Shown here: in pieces, positions 15,739 to 23,626 of the stretch | How positions within the stretch are numbered: position 1 is the stretch's first letter | Layout: each line of letters begins with the position of its first letter | The notes under the pieces: model-generated | Databases searched by the model: none | The model's input: the letters and a program-made list of their open reading frames with translations, nothing else | Told to the model about the DNA's origin: nothing | Translations under genes and position numbers: made by a program | Origin: Streptomyces sp. SJL17-4 | Lineage (GTDB): Bacteria > Actinomycetota > Actinomycetes > Streptomycetales > Streptomycetaceae | NCBI RefSeq assembly: GCF_036826855.1 | Contig: NZ_CP104578.1 | Coordinates: 6,754,501-6,818,500, forward strand | Direction of reading: 5' to 3' | Length of the DNA: 64,000 nt

Positions 15739-16788
15739 TCAGAGGGTCCGCGCGCCGCTCGCGGTCTCGACTTCCTCCGCGATCGGCTCCGACTCGGGCT
15801 TGCGCTTCAGGGAGGACATGACCAGGGTGACGACCACGCCGACGACCGCCCAGGCCGAGAGGACCAGCATCGAGCCCGTCATGTCGTTGCCCTTGAAGTA
15901 GGCGATCGAGCGCGCCGCCCAGGTGCCGGCGCCCGGGGGCAGGGCGGGGCCGATCGCGTTCCAGAACGGGGGCAGCATCGGCAGCGGGAAGGCGCCTCCC
16001 GCGCTGGGGTTGCCCGCGACCACGATGAGCAGGATCGCCAGGCCGATGCCGACGATCCCGAAGACCGCCTGCAGGGCGAGGGTGGCGGCGCCGACGGCGA
16101 AGACGACCAGCGTCCCGAGCCCCCACAGGGCGGCGACGCTGCCGGGCAGGGCGCCCAGGACCGGGCCGACGATGACCGCGCCGCCGAGCCCGCCGAGGAC
16201 CGAGTAGATCGCGAGGACCCCGAGGCGGATGATCGCGCGTTCCCGGTTCGCGGGCCGGGAGCCCGCGCTGATCGCCAGGATCGCGGCGCAGATGTAGCCG
16301 CCGACGCACCAGCCGACGACGAGGTAGAAGGCCGAGAGCCCGTCGAAGTCCTCCGCGGACGCGGGGGCCACGTCGACGGTCCGTACGGTGCGCTGCTGGG
16401 TCCCCTCCACCCGGGTGAGGATCGTCTCCAGGGCCGAGGAGAGCACGGTGCCGCCGCCGGAGGCCACGAGCAGGGTGTCGGTGCGGCCGGTGGGGTCGAC
16501 GACCAGGGCGCCGTCGATGTCCCGGTTCAGGATCTGGTTCCGTGCCGTGGCCTCGTCGGCGACCGTACGGGGGTCGAGCGGGGCGCCGGGGAGCTGGTCC
16601 AGCTGCCCGACGAGCTGTGCGGAGACCTGTTGCGGCGCGACGACGCCGAAGGGGACGTCCCTCGGCTTGGGGTGGTGCAGGGCCCCGACGTACGAGGTGA
16701 TGAACAGCAGCTGGAGGGCGAAGACGCCGACGACCAGGAGGGCGGCTCGGGGGGTGACGGCGCTTTTCAGTTCGTCGACGAGGCTCAT
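15739..16788 (-). CDS. ABC-2/YhgE-like multipass membrane protein
   Basis: This 349-residue membrane protein has one helix at the N-terminus (AALLVVGVFALQLLFITSYV). An extracytoplasmic domain of about 130 residues follows, then five to six helices from about residue 165 and a charged cytoplasmic tail. The layout is that of ABC-2-type permeases of the YhgE/Pip or DUF3533 kind, often involved in export or phage/secretion-related functions. The extracellular part contains VPFGVVAPQQVSAQL and DIDGALVVDP, typical of this group. No ATPase gene is adjacent, so if it is a transporter subunit its partner is elsewhere. It diverges from dnaE2, and a LexA-like box lies about 84 bp upstream of its start. 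Confidence 0.75.
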   Translation of the reverse strand: MSLVDELKSAVTPRAALLVVGVFALQLLFITSYVGALHHPKPRDVPFGVVAPQQVSAQLVGQLDQLPGAPLDPRTVADEATARNQILNRDIDGALVVDPTGRTDTLLVASGGGTVLSSALETILTRVEGTQQRTVRTVDVAPASAEDFDGLSAFYLVVGWCVGGYICAAILAISAGSRPANRERAIIRLGVLAIYSVLGGLGGAVIVGPVLGALPGSVAALWGLGTLVVFAVGAATLALQAVFGIVGIGLAILLIVVAGNPSAGGAFPLPMLPPFWNAIGPALPPGAGTWAARSIAYFKGNDMTGSMLVLSAWAVVGVVVTLVMSSLKRKPESEPIAEEVETASGARTL

Positions 16789-16871
16789 GCCCCCACGCTC
16801 CGGGGCAGGGGGTGTTTCTGCAGGTGGGATGCGCCCGAATGGTTGACCGGAGGACGACCCGGCACGCTTAT

Positions 16872-16885
16872 CGTACGGACGTTCG
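16872..16885. promoter_or_regulatory. Candidate LexA (SOS) box upstream of dnaE2
   Basis: CGTACGGACGTTCG matches the actinobacterial SOS consensus CGAAC-N4-GTTCG at nine of ten defined positions (T for A in the left half). It lies 73 bp upstream of the dnaE2 start and just upstream of a TAAGGT hexamer (16894-16899) that could be the -10 element. LexA bound here would block dnaE2 until DNA damage. It is also close to the promoter region of the divergent membrane-protein gene. Confidence 0.6.
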
Positions 16886-16958
16886 AAATGGGTTAAGGTG
16901 AAGAACGAGGGGGTGGGAACGTACGTACGATTTCGATGCGGGAGCCGGGAGGTGCGCC

Positions 16959-19900
16959 ATGCCGGGGTTCACGCATCTGCACACCACGTCGGGCTACTCC
17001 CTGCGCTACGGCGCCTCCCACCCCGAGCGACTCGCCGCGCGTGCCGCCGAGCGCGGCATGGACGCGCTCGCCCTGACCGACCGCGACACCCTCGCGGGCA
17101 CGATCCGCTTCGCGAAGGCCTGCGCGAAGGCAGGGATCCGCCCCCTGTTCGGCGTGGACCTCGCCTACGAGCCGACAGCGCCCGGACCGGGGCCGGGACG
17201 GTCCGGACCGGGGGAGGGGAAGGCGCGGGCGTCCGCGTCCGGCGGCACGCGGGACCTCGGGCGGGTGTCCGACGGCGGCCCGCAGGACATCCGAACGGCG
17301 CCCGGCAACGCGCAGGACACCCGAAGGGTGCCCGACCGCGGCCCGCAGGACATCCGGCGAGTGCCCATCCGCGGCGGCGCCTTCGTCGACGAGTCCGCGC
17401 CCCGCGCCCTCTTCCTCGCCCGCTCCCGCACCGGCTGGGCCTCGCTCTGCGCGATGATCACCGCCGCCCACGCCGGAGGCGGGGAGCGGCCCCTGCTGCC
17501 CTGGTCCGCCCTGTGCGACGACGACGTCTTCGTCCTCCTCGGCCCCGACTCCGACGTCGGACGGGCCCTCGCCGCCGGCCGCCCCGACCGGGCCGTCCGT
17601 CTGCTCGCGCCCTGGCGCGAGCGGTACGGCGACGCGCTGCGCCTCGCGGCCGTCGACCACGGGCGCTCCGGCACCGGACCCGGCTCCCTGCGGCTCGCCG
17701 CCCGTACCGTCGGCTTCGCCGCCGAGCAGGGCGTCCGGCCGGTCCTCAGCAACGCCGTCCGGTACGCCGACCCCGGCCAGGGCCCGGTCGCCGACGTCCT
17801 CGACTCCGCCCGCCGCCTCGTCCCCGTCGACCCCCGCAAGGAGCTCGACAGCGGCCAGGCCTGGCTCAAGGGGACCGACGGCCCCGACGGCATGCTCGCC
17901 GCCGCCGAACGGATCGTCGAGGCCGCCGGCTTCCGTCGGGACACCGCCCACCGGCTCCTCGAACAGACCGCGACGGTCGCCGCCGCCTGCCTGGTCGACC
18001 CCGAGGACGACCTCGGCATCGGCTCCGCGCACTTCCCCGAACCGCACCTCGTCGGCGCCGAGCACCGCACCGCCCAGCGCGTCCTCACCTCCCGCGCCGC
18101 CGCCGGCATGATCCTCAAGGGGTACGAGAAACGGGGCGCCTACTGGGACCGGATGCACCGCGAGCTGGACGTCATCGCCCACCACCGCTTCGCCCCCTAC
18201 TTCCTGACGGTCGCCCAGGTCGTCGACGACGTACGGCAGATGGGCATCCGGGTCGCCGCCCGGGGCTCCGGTGCCGGCTCCCTCGTCAACCACCTCCTCG
18301 GCATCGCCCACGCCGACCCGGTCGAGCACGGCCTCCTGATGGAACGCTTCCTCTCCAAGCGCCGCACCGCCCTGCCCGACATCGACATCGACGTGGAGTC
18401 CGCCCGCCGTCTGGAGGTCTACCGGGCGATCATCGACCGCTTCGGCACCGCACGCGTCGCCACCGTCTCCATGCCCGAGACCTACCGGGTCCGCCACGCG
18501 GTACGGGACGTGGGCGCGGCCCTCTCCCTGGACCCGGCCGAGATCGACCGGATCGCCAAGGCCTTCCCGCACATCCGCGCCCGTGACGCCCTCGCCGCCC
18601 TCGACGAACTGCCCGAACTGCGCGAACTCGCGGAGGAGTCGCGACGGGAAGGAGGGAAGTACGGCAGGCTCTGGGAGCTGGTCGAAGCCCTCGACGCGCT
18701 CCCGCGCGGCACCGCCATGCACCCCTGCGGCGTCCTCCTCTCGGACGCCTCGCTGCTCGCCCGTACCCCCGTGGTGCCCACCAGCGGCGAGGGCTTCCCC
18801 ATGTCCCAGTTCGACAAGGAGGACGTGGAGGACCTCGGGCTGCTCAAGCTCGACGTCCTCGGCGTGCGGATGCAGTCCGCGATGGCCCACGCCGTCGCCG
18901 AGGTCGAGCGGGCCACCGGCAACCGCCCGGACATCGACGCCGTCCCGGAGGGCGACCCCGAGACGTACCGGCTCATCCGCTCCACCGAGACCCTCGGCTG
19001 CTTCCAGATCGAGTCGCCGGGCCAGCGCGACCTGGTCGGCCGGCTCCAGCCCGCCACCTTCCACGACCTCGTCGTCGACATCTCGCTCTTCCGGCCGGGC
19101 CCGGTCGCCGCCGACATGGTCCGCCCCTTCATCGAGGCCCGGCACGGCCGCGCGCCCGTCCGCTACCCGCACCCCGACCTGGAGGAGACGCTGCGGGAGA
19201 CGTACGGCGTGGTCGTCTTCCACGAGCAGATCATCGAGATCGTACGGATCATGACCGGCTGCGGCCGCGACGAGGCCGACCAGGTACGGCGCGGGCTCTC
19301 GGACCCGGAGTCGCAGGGCCGGATCAAGCTCTGGTTCGCCCGGCAGGCCTCGGCGCGCGGATACGCGGACGAGGTCGTCGCCCGTACCTGGGAGATCGTG
19401 GCCGCCTTCGGCTCGTACGGCTTCTGCAAGGCGCACGCGGTGGCCTTCGCCGTACCGACGTACCAGTCCGCCTGGCTCAAGGCGCACCACCCGGCCGCCT
19501 TCTACGCCGGGCTGCTCACCCACGACCCCGGCATGTACCCCAAGCGGCTGCTGCTCGCGGACGCGCGACGGCGGGGGGTGCCGGTGCTGCCGCTGGATGT
19601 GAACCGGTCGGCGGTCGCCCACCGTATCGAACTGGTGTCTGAATCATCGGATTCCCCGCCCGCGACCCGGTGGGGGCTCCGGCTGGGCCTCACCGACGTC
19701 CATGGCATCAGCGAGGCCGAGAGCGCACGGATCGAGGCCGGGCAGCCGTACGCCTCCCTCCTCGACTTCTGGGAGCGGGCCCGCCCCCGCACCCCCGTCG
19801 CCGAACGGCTCGCCCAGGTCGGCGCGTTGGACGCCTTCGGCGCCAACCGCCGCGACCTCCTCCTGCACCTCACCGAACTCCGGCGCATCCAGCGCGGAGC

Positions 19901-20585
19901 CGCCTCGCACGGCGGTCAACTCCCGCTCGCCCAGGGCGGGAAGACCGCCCCGATCGGCCTGCCCGACCTCGACGAGACGGAACGCCTCAGCGCCGAGCTC
20001 GGCATCCTCGGCATGGACGCCTCCCGGCACCTCATGGGCGACCACCACGCCTTCCTCCGCGAACTCGGCGTCGTCTCCGCCCAGCGCCTCCGCGAGACCC
20101 CGCACGGCAGGACCGTCCTCGTCGCGGGCGCCAAGGCCGCCACCCAGACCCCGCCGATCCGCTCCGGCAAGCGCGTCATCTTCACCACCCTCGACGACGG
20201 CACCGGTCTGGTCGACCTCGCCTTCTTCGACGACGCCCACGAGCGCTGCGCCCACACCGTCTTCCACTCCTGGCTGCTGCTGGTCCGGGGAGTGGTGCAG
20301 CGGCGCGGTCCGCGCAGCGTCAGCGTGGTCGGCGCCGCGGCCTGGAACCTCGCCGAACTCGTCGAACTCCGGGCGTCCGGCGGCCTGGACGCGGTGGGAG
20401 ACCTGCTCGCCGAACCCGACCCGGCCGCCCCGGCGGTTCTGGCCGGCGGGAACGGTGACTCCGGCCGCCGCATCACGATGTCCACCGGGTACGAGATGAA
20501 CCCCTGGGCCGACCTCGAGCCGGCGGGCGAAGGGGCTCCGAACGGACGGAAGTTGTGGCACAGCAGCCCGGGTTCGGCGGGCTGA
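16959..20585 (+). CDS. dnaE2: Error-prone DNA polymerase III alpha subunit
   Basis: This is a 1208-residue C-family polymerase of the DnaE2 type used for damage-induced lesion bypass. The N-terminal PHP domain starts at once (HLHTTSGYS, His6/His8). The polymerase active site LPDIDIDVES lies near residue 471, and the C-terminal region has an OB-fold-like RVIFTTLDDGTGLVDLAFF near residue 1070. A ribosome site GGGAGG (16947-16952) lies 6 nt before ATG. The PHP domain carries an insertion of about 65-75 residues (about 70-140) built from three degenerate copies around QDIRRVP; it looks lineage-specific and expands the protein beyond the usual 1,050-1,180 residues. DnaE2 works with ImuB, encoded at 21505. 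A LexA-like box upstream supports SOS control. Confidence 0.95.
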   Translation: MPGFTHLHTTSGYSLRYGASHPERLAARAAERGMDALALTDRDTLAGTIRFAKACAKAGIRPLFGVDLAYEPTAPGPGPGRSGPGEGKARASASGGTRDLGRVSDGGPQDIRTAPGNAQDTRRVPDRGPQDIRRVPIRGGAFVDESAPRALFLARSRTGWASLCAMITAAHAGGGERPLLPWSALCDDDVFVLLGPDSDVGRALAAGRPDRAVRLLAPWRERYGDALRLAAVDHGRSGTGPGSLRLAARTVGFAAEQGVRPVLSNAVRYADPGQGPVADVLDSARRLVPVDPRKELDSGQAWLKGTDGPDGMLAAAERIVEAAGFRRDTAHRLLEQTATVAAACLVDPEDDLGIGSAHFPEPHLVGAEHRTAQRVLTSRAAAGMILKGYEKRGAYWDRMHRELDVIAHHRFAPYFLTVAQVVDDVRQMGIRVAARGSGAGSLVNHLLGIAHADPVEHGLLMERFLSKRRTALPDIDIDVESARRLEVYRAIIDRFGTARVATVSMPETYRVRHAVRDVGAALSLDPAEIDRIAKAFPHIRARDALAALDELPELRELAEESRREGGKYGRLWELVEALDALPRGTAMHPCGVLLSDASLLARTPVVPTSGEGFPMSQFDKEDVEDLGLLKLDVLGVRMQSAMAHAVAEVERATGNRPDIDAVPEGDPETYRLIRSTETLGCFQIESPGQRDLVGRLQPATFHDLVVDISLFRPGPVAADMVRPFIEARHGRAPVRYPHPDLEETLRETYGVVVFHEQIIEIVRIMTGCGRDEADQVRRGLSDPESQGRIKLWFARQASARGYADEVVARTWEIVAAFGSYGFCKAHAVAFAVPTYQSAWLKAHHPAAFYAGLLTHDPGMYPKRLLLADARRRGVPVLPLDVNRSAVAHRIELVSESSDSPPATRWGLRLGLTDVHGISEAESARIEAGQPYASLLDFWERARPRTPVAERLAQVGALDAFGANRRDLLLHLTELRRIQRGAASHGGQLPLAQGGKTAPIGLPDLDETERLSAELGILGMDASRHLMGDHHAFLRELGVVSAQRLRETPHGRTVLVAGAKAATQTPPIRSGKRVIFTTLDDGTGLVDLAFFDDAHERCAHTVFHSWLLLVRGVVQRRGPRSVSVVGAAAWNLAELVELRASGGLDAVGDLLAEPDPAAPAVLAGGNGDSGRRITMSTGYEMNPWADLEPAGEGAPNGRKLWHSSPGSAG

Positions 20586-20596
20586 GCCGCGGTGGG

Positions 20597-21151
20597 TCAG
20601 GGGGTCGCGGCCCCGGAGACCGCCGTGTCGACGGAGGCGTACGTCACGCCGTGGTCGGCCAGGACCTCCGCGACGACCCCGCCGGTCGTGGTGAGGGCGA
20701 GCAGGATGTGCTCGTCGCCGATCTCCCGGTCCTTGCGGGCCAGTGCCACCCGGAGGGACTTCTCCAGGACGGTCTTGGCCTCCCGCGAGAAGGAGCGGCG
20801 GCCCGACCGCCATCCGGAGTCCTTGCGGTCGCCGGCCAGCGCGCCCTCGCCGTGGGTCTCCTCCACCCGCGCCACGATCGCGCCGACGTCGATGCCGAGG
20901 TCCGCCAGCGCCTCCTCGTCCGCCCGGGAGAGCCCCGCCCGGCGCCGGGCGTCGGTCAGCGCGGCCACCAGGGACGGCCGGCGGTCCGGCGGGCACAGGG
21001 TGCGCAGGGCCGTCGTCGCCCGGGTGCCCTCCCCGTCGAGCAGGGCGAGGAGCAGATGCTCCTGGGTGACGACCGTCGCGCCACCCCGCTCCGCGTGGTC
21101 GACCGCGCCCTTCACCACGGCGCGCGCGGCCTTCGTGAACCGTTCGAACAT
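20597..21151 (-). CDS. Clp N-terminal (Clp-N) repeat protein without AAA module
   Basis: This 184-residue protein contains two Clp-N repeats and nothing else. Repeat 1 is around VTQEHLLLALLDGEGTRA (residues 27-44) and repeat 2 around IGDEHILLALTTTGGVVAEV (about 145-164), separated by an Arg/Ser/Gly linker. In ClpA/ClpC this domain binds substrates and adaptors; stand-alone forms lack ATPase and could act as adaptor, decoy or sensor. ATG 21151 is supported by GGGAGG about 7 nt upstream. Its start overlaps the stop of the upstream HTH gene (TGATG), so the two are coupled. The pair lies between dnaE2 and imuB-like genes, with the stop only 11 bp from the dnaE2 stop. A role in DNA-damage proteostasis is inference from location. 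Confidence 0.88.
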   Translation of the reverse strand: MFERFTKAARAVVKGAVDHAERGGATVVTQEHLLLALLDGEGTRATTALRTLCPPDRRPSLVAALTDARRRAGLSRADEEALADLGIDVGAIVARVEETHGEGALAGDRKDSGWRSGRRSFSREAKTVLEKSLRVALARKDREIGDEHILLALTTTGGVVAEVLADHGVTYASVDTAVSGAATP

Positions 21152-21360
21152 CACTGCCTCCCGTACTTCTTGTGGACGGCCTGTCGGCTGACACCCAGTT
21201 CGGTCGCGATCTCCTGCCACGACCATCCCTGGTTGCGCGCACTGCGCACCTGGACGGCTTCCAGCTGTTCGAGCAATCGCCTCAGGGCGGAGACGGCCCG
21301 TAGCCCGACCCGTGGGTCGCGGTCGCCCGCCCGTGCGGCGAGATCGGTCGCATCGGTCAT
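21151..21360 (-). CDS. Small helix-turn-helix regulator coupled to the Clp-N gene
   Basis: This 69-residue protein is nearly all helical. A leucine-rich N-terminal helix (VGLRAVSALRRLLEQLEAVQ) precedes a C-terminal helix-turn-helix (WSWQEIATELGVSRQAVHKK). The DNA-binding part occupies the last 30 residues, so it probably dimerises through the first helix. The ATG at 21360 coincides with the predicted transcription start of its promoter, meaning a leaderless mRNA. Two perfect GTCAAC-N4-GTTGAC repeats cover the -10 and -35 elements, the layout expected for autorepression. The next gene encodes a Clp-N protein that might bind or destabilise this regulator. Orthologous pairs are common in Streptomyces annotation, but I know no described function. 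Confidence 0.85.
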   Translation of the reverse strand: MTDATDLAARAGDRDPRVGLRAVSALRRLLEQLEAVQVRSARNQGWSWQEIATELGVSRQAVHKKYGRQ

Positions 21361-21363
21361 GCC

Positions 21364-21406
21364 GTCAACTTACGTTGACAGGCCCCTCTCGTCAACCCTG
21401 GTTGAC
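21364..21406. promoter_or_regulatory. Twin operators GTCAAC-N4-GTTGAC overlapping the HTH/Clp-N promoter
   Basis: Two perfect 16-bp inverted repeats, GTCAAC TTAC GTTGAC (21364-21379) and GTCAAC CCTG GTTGAC (21391-21406), are 27 bp apart start to start. On the minus strand they contain TTGACG (-35, 21395-21390), a 17-bp spacer and TAAGTT (-10, 21372-21367), with ATG 21360 seven bases after the -10. One operator covers each promoter element. The second also covers a plus-strand TTGACA (21402-21407) that could be the -35 of the divergent imuB-like gene. Confidence 0.85.
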
Positions 21407-21443
21407 ATCAAACGACTCGCACAAATATTCGAACATGCTCTAG
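21402..21443 (+). promoter_or_regulatory. Candidate promoter of the imuB-like gene with a LexA half-site
   Basis: TTGACA (21402-21407) is followed after 18 bp by TATTCG (21426-21431), a weak -10. Overlapping and downstream of it is CGAAC (21430-21434), one complete half of an SOS box whose other half (21439-21443, TCTAG) is degenerate. The promoter therefore shares its -35 with the second HTH operator and may be under mixed control. Confidence 0.4.
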
Positions 21444-21504
21444 GCTGAGAGAACGGGAGGGGGCGTTCAGGGACGAACAGGGACAGGAGGCGGAGGAGAG
21501 CGAC

Positions 21505-22482
21505 ATGATCCTCTGTGTACGGTTCCGGCTCGAACCCCCCGCTTTCGCGACGGGAGGGGCCGAGGCCCTGCTTCCCCCGCTGATCGACCTGCTCGCCGAG
21601 TTCACCCCCGTCGTCGAGGCGGCCCCACCCTGCGAGGCGCTCGCCGACGTACGCGGCGCGCTGCGCTACTTCGACCGGAGCCCGGCCGAGCTCGCCTCGG
21701 TGATCCGGGTCAGGGCGCTCGCCCTGTACGGCGTCGACTGCGTCATCGGTGCCGGGCCCAACCCGATGCTGGCCCGGATGGCCGCGAGCGAGGCCCGGCC
21801 CGGCGCCACCCTCGTCGTCGACGACCCCGCGGCCTTCCTGCGCGACCGGCCGGTCGTCGCGCTCGACGGCGTCGGCCGCGCCACCGCCCGCACCCTCTGC
21901 GGCTACGGACTCGACTCCGTCGGCCGCGTCGCCGACGCGCCGCTCGCCGTGCTCCAGCGGCTCGTCGGCGCGAAGACCGGCCGCGACCTGTGGGAGCGGG
22001 CCCGGGGCATCGACCGCACCCCCGTCGTCCCGCACGCGGCCTCCCGGTCGGTCGCGGCCGAACGTTCCTTCCCGCGCGACGAGACCGACCGGACGCAGCA
22101 GCGCCGGGCCCTCCTCTCGCTCGCCGAGGAACTGGGCACCCGGCTGCGCACGGAGGGGCAGGTGTGCCGCTCGCTCGCCGTCACCGTGCGGTACGCGGAC
22201 CGGACCACGACCACCCGGAGCCGTACGCTGCCCGAACCCACCGCCCACTCGGCGGCGCTCATCGCCCTCGCGTACGCCGTCCACGACTCCTTCGGCCTCC
22301 AGCGGGCCCGGGTGCGGGGAATCGCCCTGCGCGCCGAGGGTCTCGCGGGCGCGGAGGGGGCGGCGCACCAGCTGTCCCTGGACCCGGCGGACGAGAAGGC
22401 CCGGCGGATCGAGGCGGTGGCGGACAAGGCACGGGCGAAATTCGGTCCGCGGGCGGTACTGCCGGGCTCACTGGCGGCCTGA
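21505..22482 (+). CDS. imuB: ImuB-like Y-family polymerase homologue, catalytically inactive and N-terminally reduced
   Basis: This 325-residue protein aligns by eye with the Y-family (DinB/ImuB) core. The region RGALRYFDRSPAELASVIRV corresponds to the palm, followed by VDCVIGAGPNPMLARMAASE, a helix-hairpin-helix around ALDGVGRATARTLCGYGL (about residues 115-132) and a little-finger-like C-terminal half. The N-terminal metal-binding motif of active polymerases (D-x-D/N-x-FF) is missing and the serine-Tyr-Asp-Glu motif is replaced, so it should not polymerise. ImuB acts as an adaptor linking DnaE2 to the sliding clamp. GGAGGAG (21492-21498) precedes ATG 21505. No ImuA' gene is in the window. 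It is shorter than typical ImuB (about 500 residues). Confidence 0.8.
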   Translation: MILCVRFRLEPPAFATGGAEALLPPLIDLLAEFTPVVEAAPPCEALADVRGALRYFDRSPAELASVIRVRALALYGVDCVIGAGPNPMLARMAASEARPGATLVVDDPAAFLRDRPVVALDGVGRATARTLCGYGLDSVGRVADAPLAVLQRLVGAKTGRDLWERARGIDRTPVVPHAASRSVAAERSFPRDETDRTQQRRALLSLAEELGTRLRTEGQVCRSLAVTVRYADRTTTTRSRTLPEPTAHSAALIALAYAVHDSFGLQRARVRGIALRAEGLAGAEGAAHQLSLDPADEKARRIEAVADKARAKFGPRAVLPGSLAA

Positions 22483-22753
22483 CGGCCCTTTCGCCGGGCT
22501 CTCGTGACGACACATCACTTTTTTACCGACGCGTAACTTCCCAGCCAAGCCTACTCGTGCGTAGCTTGGCTGAAGCGCATCCCCACCGCGCAATCCCCAC
22601 CGCGACGCGTCACTACCTCGACCGTCGCACGTCACCACCGCGACGCGTCACTACCTCGACCGTCGCACGTCACCACCGCACACCCCCACTTGTGGTCCGG
22701 ACCGCAGGGCACAGCACCCCCACCATCCCCTTGAGCCGCAAGGAGATCGCCCG
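22483..22753. promoter_or_regulatory. Intergenic region between imuB-like and lipase genes
   Basis: This 271-base gap contains an imperfect hairpin (CAGCCAAGC at 22542-22550 with GCTTGGCTG at 22564-22572, plus TAC/GTA inside), which may terminate imuB or act as an operator. It also contains a 38-bp tandem repeat (separate entry). AAGGAG at 22740-22745 is the lipase ribosome site. I see no small gene. Confidence 0.55.
22597..22680. repeat. 38-bp tandem repeat upstream of the lipase gene
   Basis: The block CCACCGCGACGCGTCACTAC and 18 more bases is present twice in direct tandem (from about 22597 and 22635), followed by the first bases of a third copy. Each unit contains ACGCGT and CGACCGTCG palindromic cores. 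Period 38 is not a multiple of three and there are no spacers, so it is not a CRISPR array. It could be a duplicated regulator site. Confidence 0.9.
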
Positions 22754-23626
22754 ATGCTGCCCTGGAAACACGCCGTCAGAGCCCTGTCCGTCCTGCTGCT
22801 GACCGCCGCCGCCACCCTCGCCCCGACCACCGCCGCCTCGGCCCGAACCGAGACCGTCGCCGCCACCAGCCGGGGCTGGAACGACTACTCCTGCAAGCCC
22901 TCCGCCGCGCACCCGCGGCCCGTCGTCCTCGTCCACGGGACCCTCGGGAACTCCGTCGACAACTGGCTCGCCCTCGCGCCGTACCTGGTCAACCGCGGTT
23001 ACTGCGTCTTCTCGCTCGACTACGGCCAGCTGCCGAACGTGCCGTTCTTCCACGGTCTCGGGCCCATCGAGGCCTCCGCCGGCCAGCTCGACACCTACGT
23101 CGACCGGGTCCTCGCCGCCACCGGCGCCCCCGAGGCGGACATCGTCGGACACTCGCAGGGCGGCATGATGCCCCGCTGGTACCTCAAGTTCCTCGGCGGG
23201 GCCGAGAAGGTGAACGCGCTCGTCGGGATCGCCCCCGACAACCACGGCACCACCCTGCTCGGCCTCACCAAGCTCCTGCCGTACTTCCCCGGCGCCGAGG
23301 ACCTCATCAAGGCCACCACCCCCGCGCTCGCCGACCAGATCGCCGGCTCGCCGTTCATCACCAAGCTCAACGAGGGCGGCGACACCGTGCCCGGGGTCCG
23401 CTACCACGTCATCGCGACCCAGTACGACCAGGTGGTCACCCCGTACCGCTCGCAGTTCCTGAGCGGCCCGAACGTCACCAACGTCCTCATCCAGGACAAG
23501 TGCGCGCTCGACCTGTCCGAGCACGTGGCGATCGGCACGGTGGACCGGGTCACCTTCCACGAGGTGGCGAATGCCCTCGACCCGGCCCACGCGACCCCGA
23601 CCACCTGCCTCTCGGTGATCGGCTAG
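22754..23626 (+). CDS. Secreted alpha/beta-hydrolase lipase/esterase
   Basis: This 290-residue secreted enzyme has a signal peptide of about 30 residues (ending ASA/RTE). The alpha/beta-hydrolase fold begins with VVLVHGTLGNSVDNWL (oxyanion segment) and carries the nucleophile elbow IVGHSQGGMM (Ser about residue 136). The acid is probably the Asp in ATQYDQVVTPY and the histidine in LSEHVAIGTV. It belongs to the class 2 lipase/esterase group (LipA/EstB-like), which hydrolyses acylglycerols or esters outside the cell. The gene ends 17 bp from the convergent LPMO gene. Gene order recalls SCO1735 from memory. AAGGAG is 8 nt before the ATG. Confidence 0.88.
   Translation: MLPWKHAVRALSVLLLTAAATLAPTTAASARTETVAATSRGWNDYSCKPSAAHPRPVVLVHGTLGNSVDNWLALAPYLVNRGYCVFSLDYGQLPNVPFFHGLGPIEASAGQLDTYVDRVLAATGAPEADIVGHSQGGMMPRWYLKFLGGAEKVNALVGIAPDNHGTTLLGLTKLLPYFPGAEDLIKATTPALADQIAGSPFITKLNEGGDTVPGVRYHVIATQYDQVVTPYRSQFLSGPNVTNVLIQDKCALDLSEHVAIGTVDRVTFHEVANALDPAHATPTTCLSVIG

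Noticed and set aside
13500..15740. Secondary-metabolite or mobile-element signature near the protease genes
   Set aside because: Two paralogous proteases and simple repeats explain the region; no transposase, integrase or terminal inverted repeats were seen.
22597..22680. CRISPR-like repeats
   Set aside because: Only two adjacent 38-bp units and a partial third, with no spacers and no cas genes.
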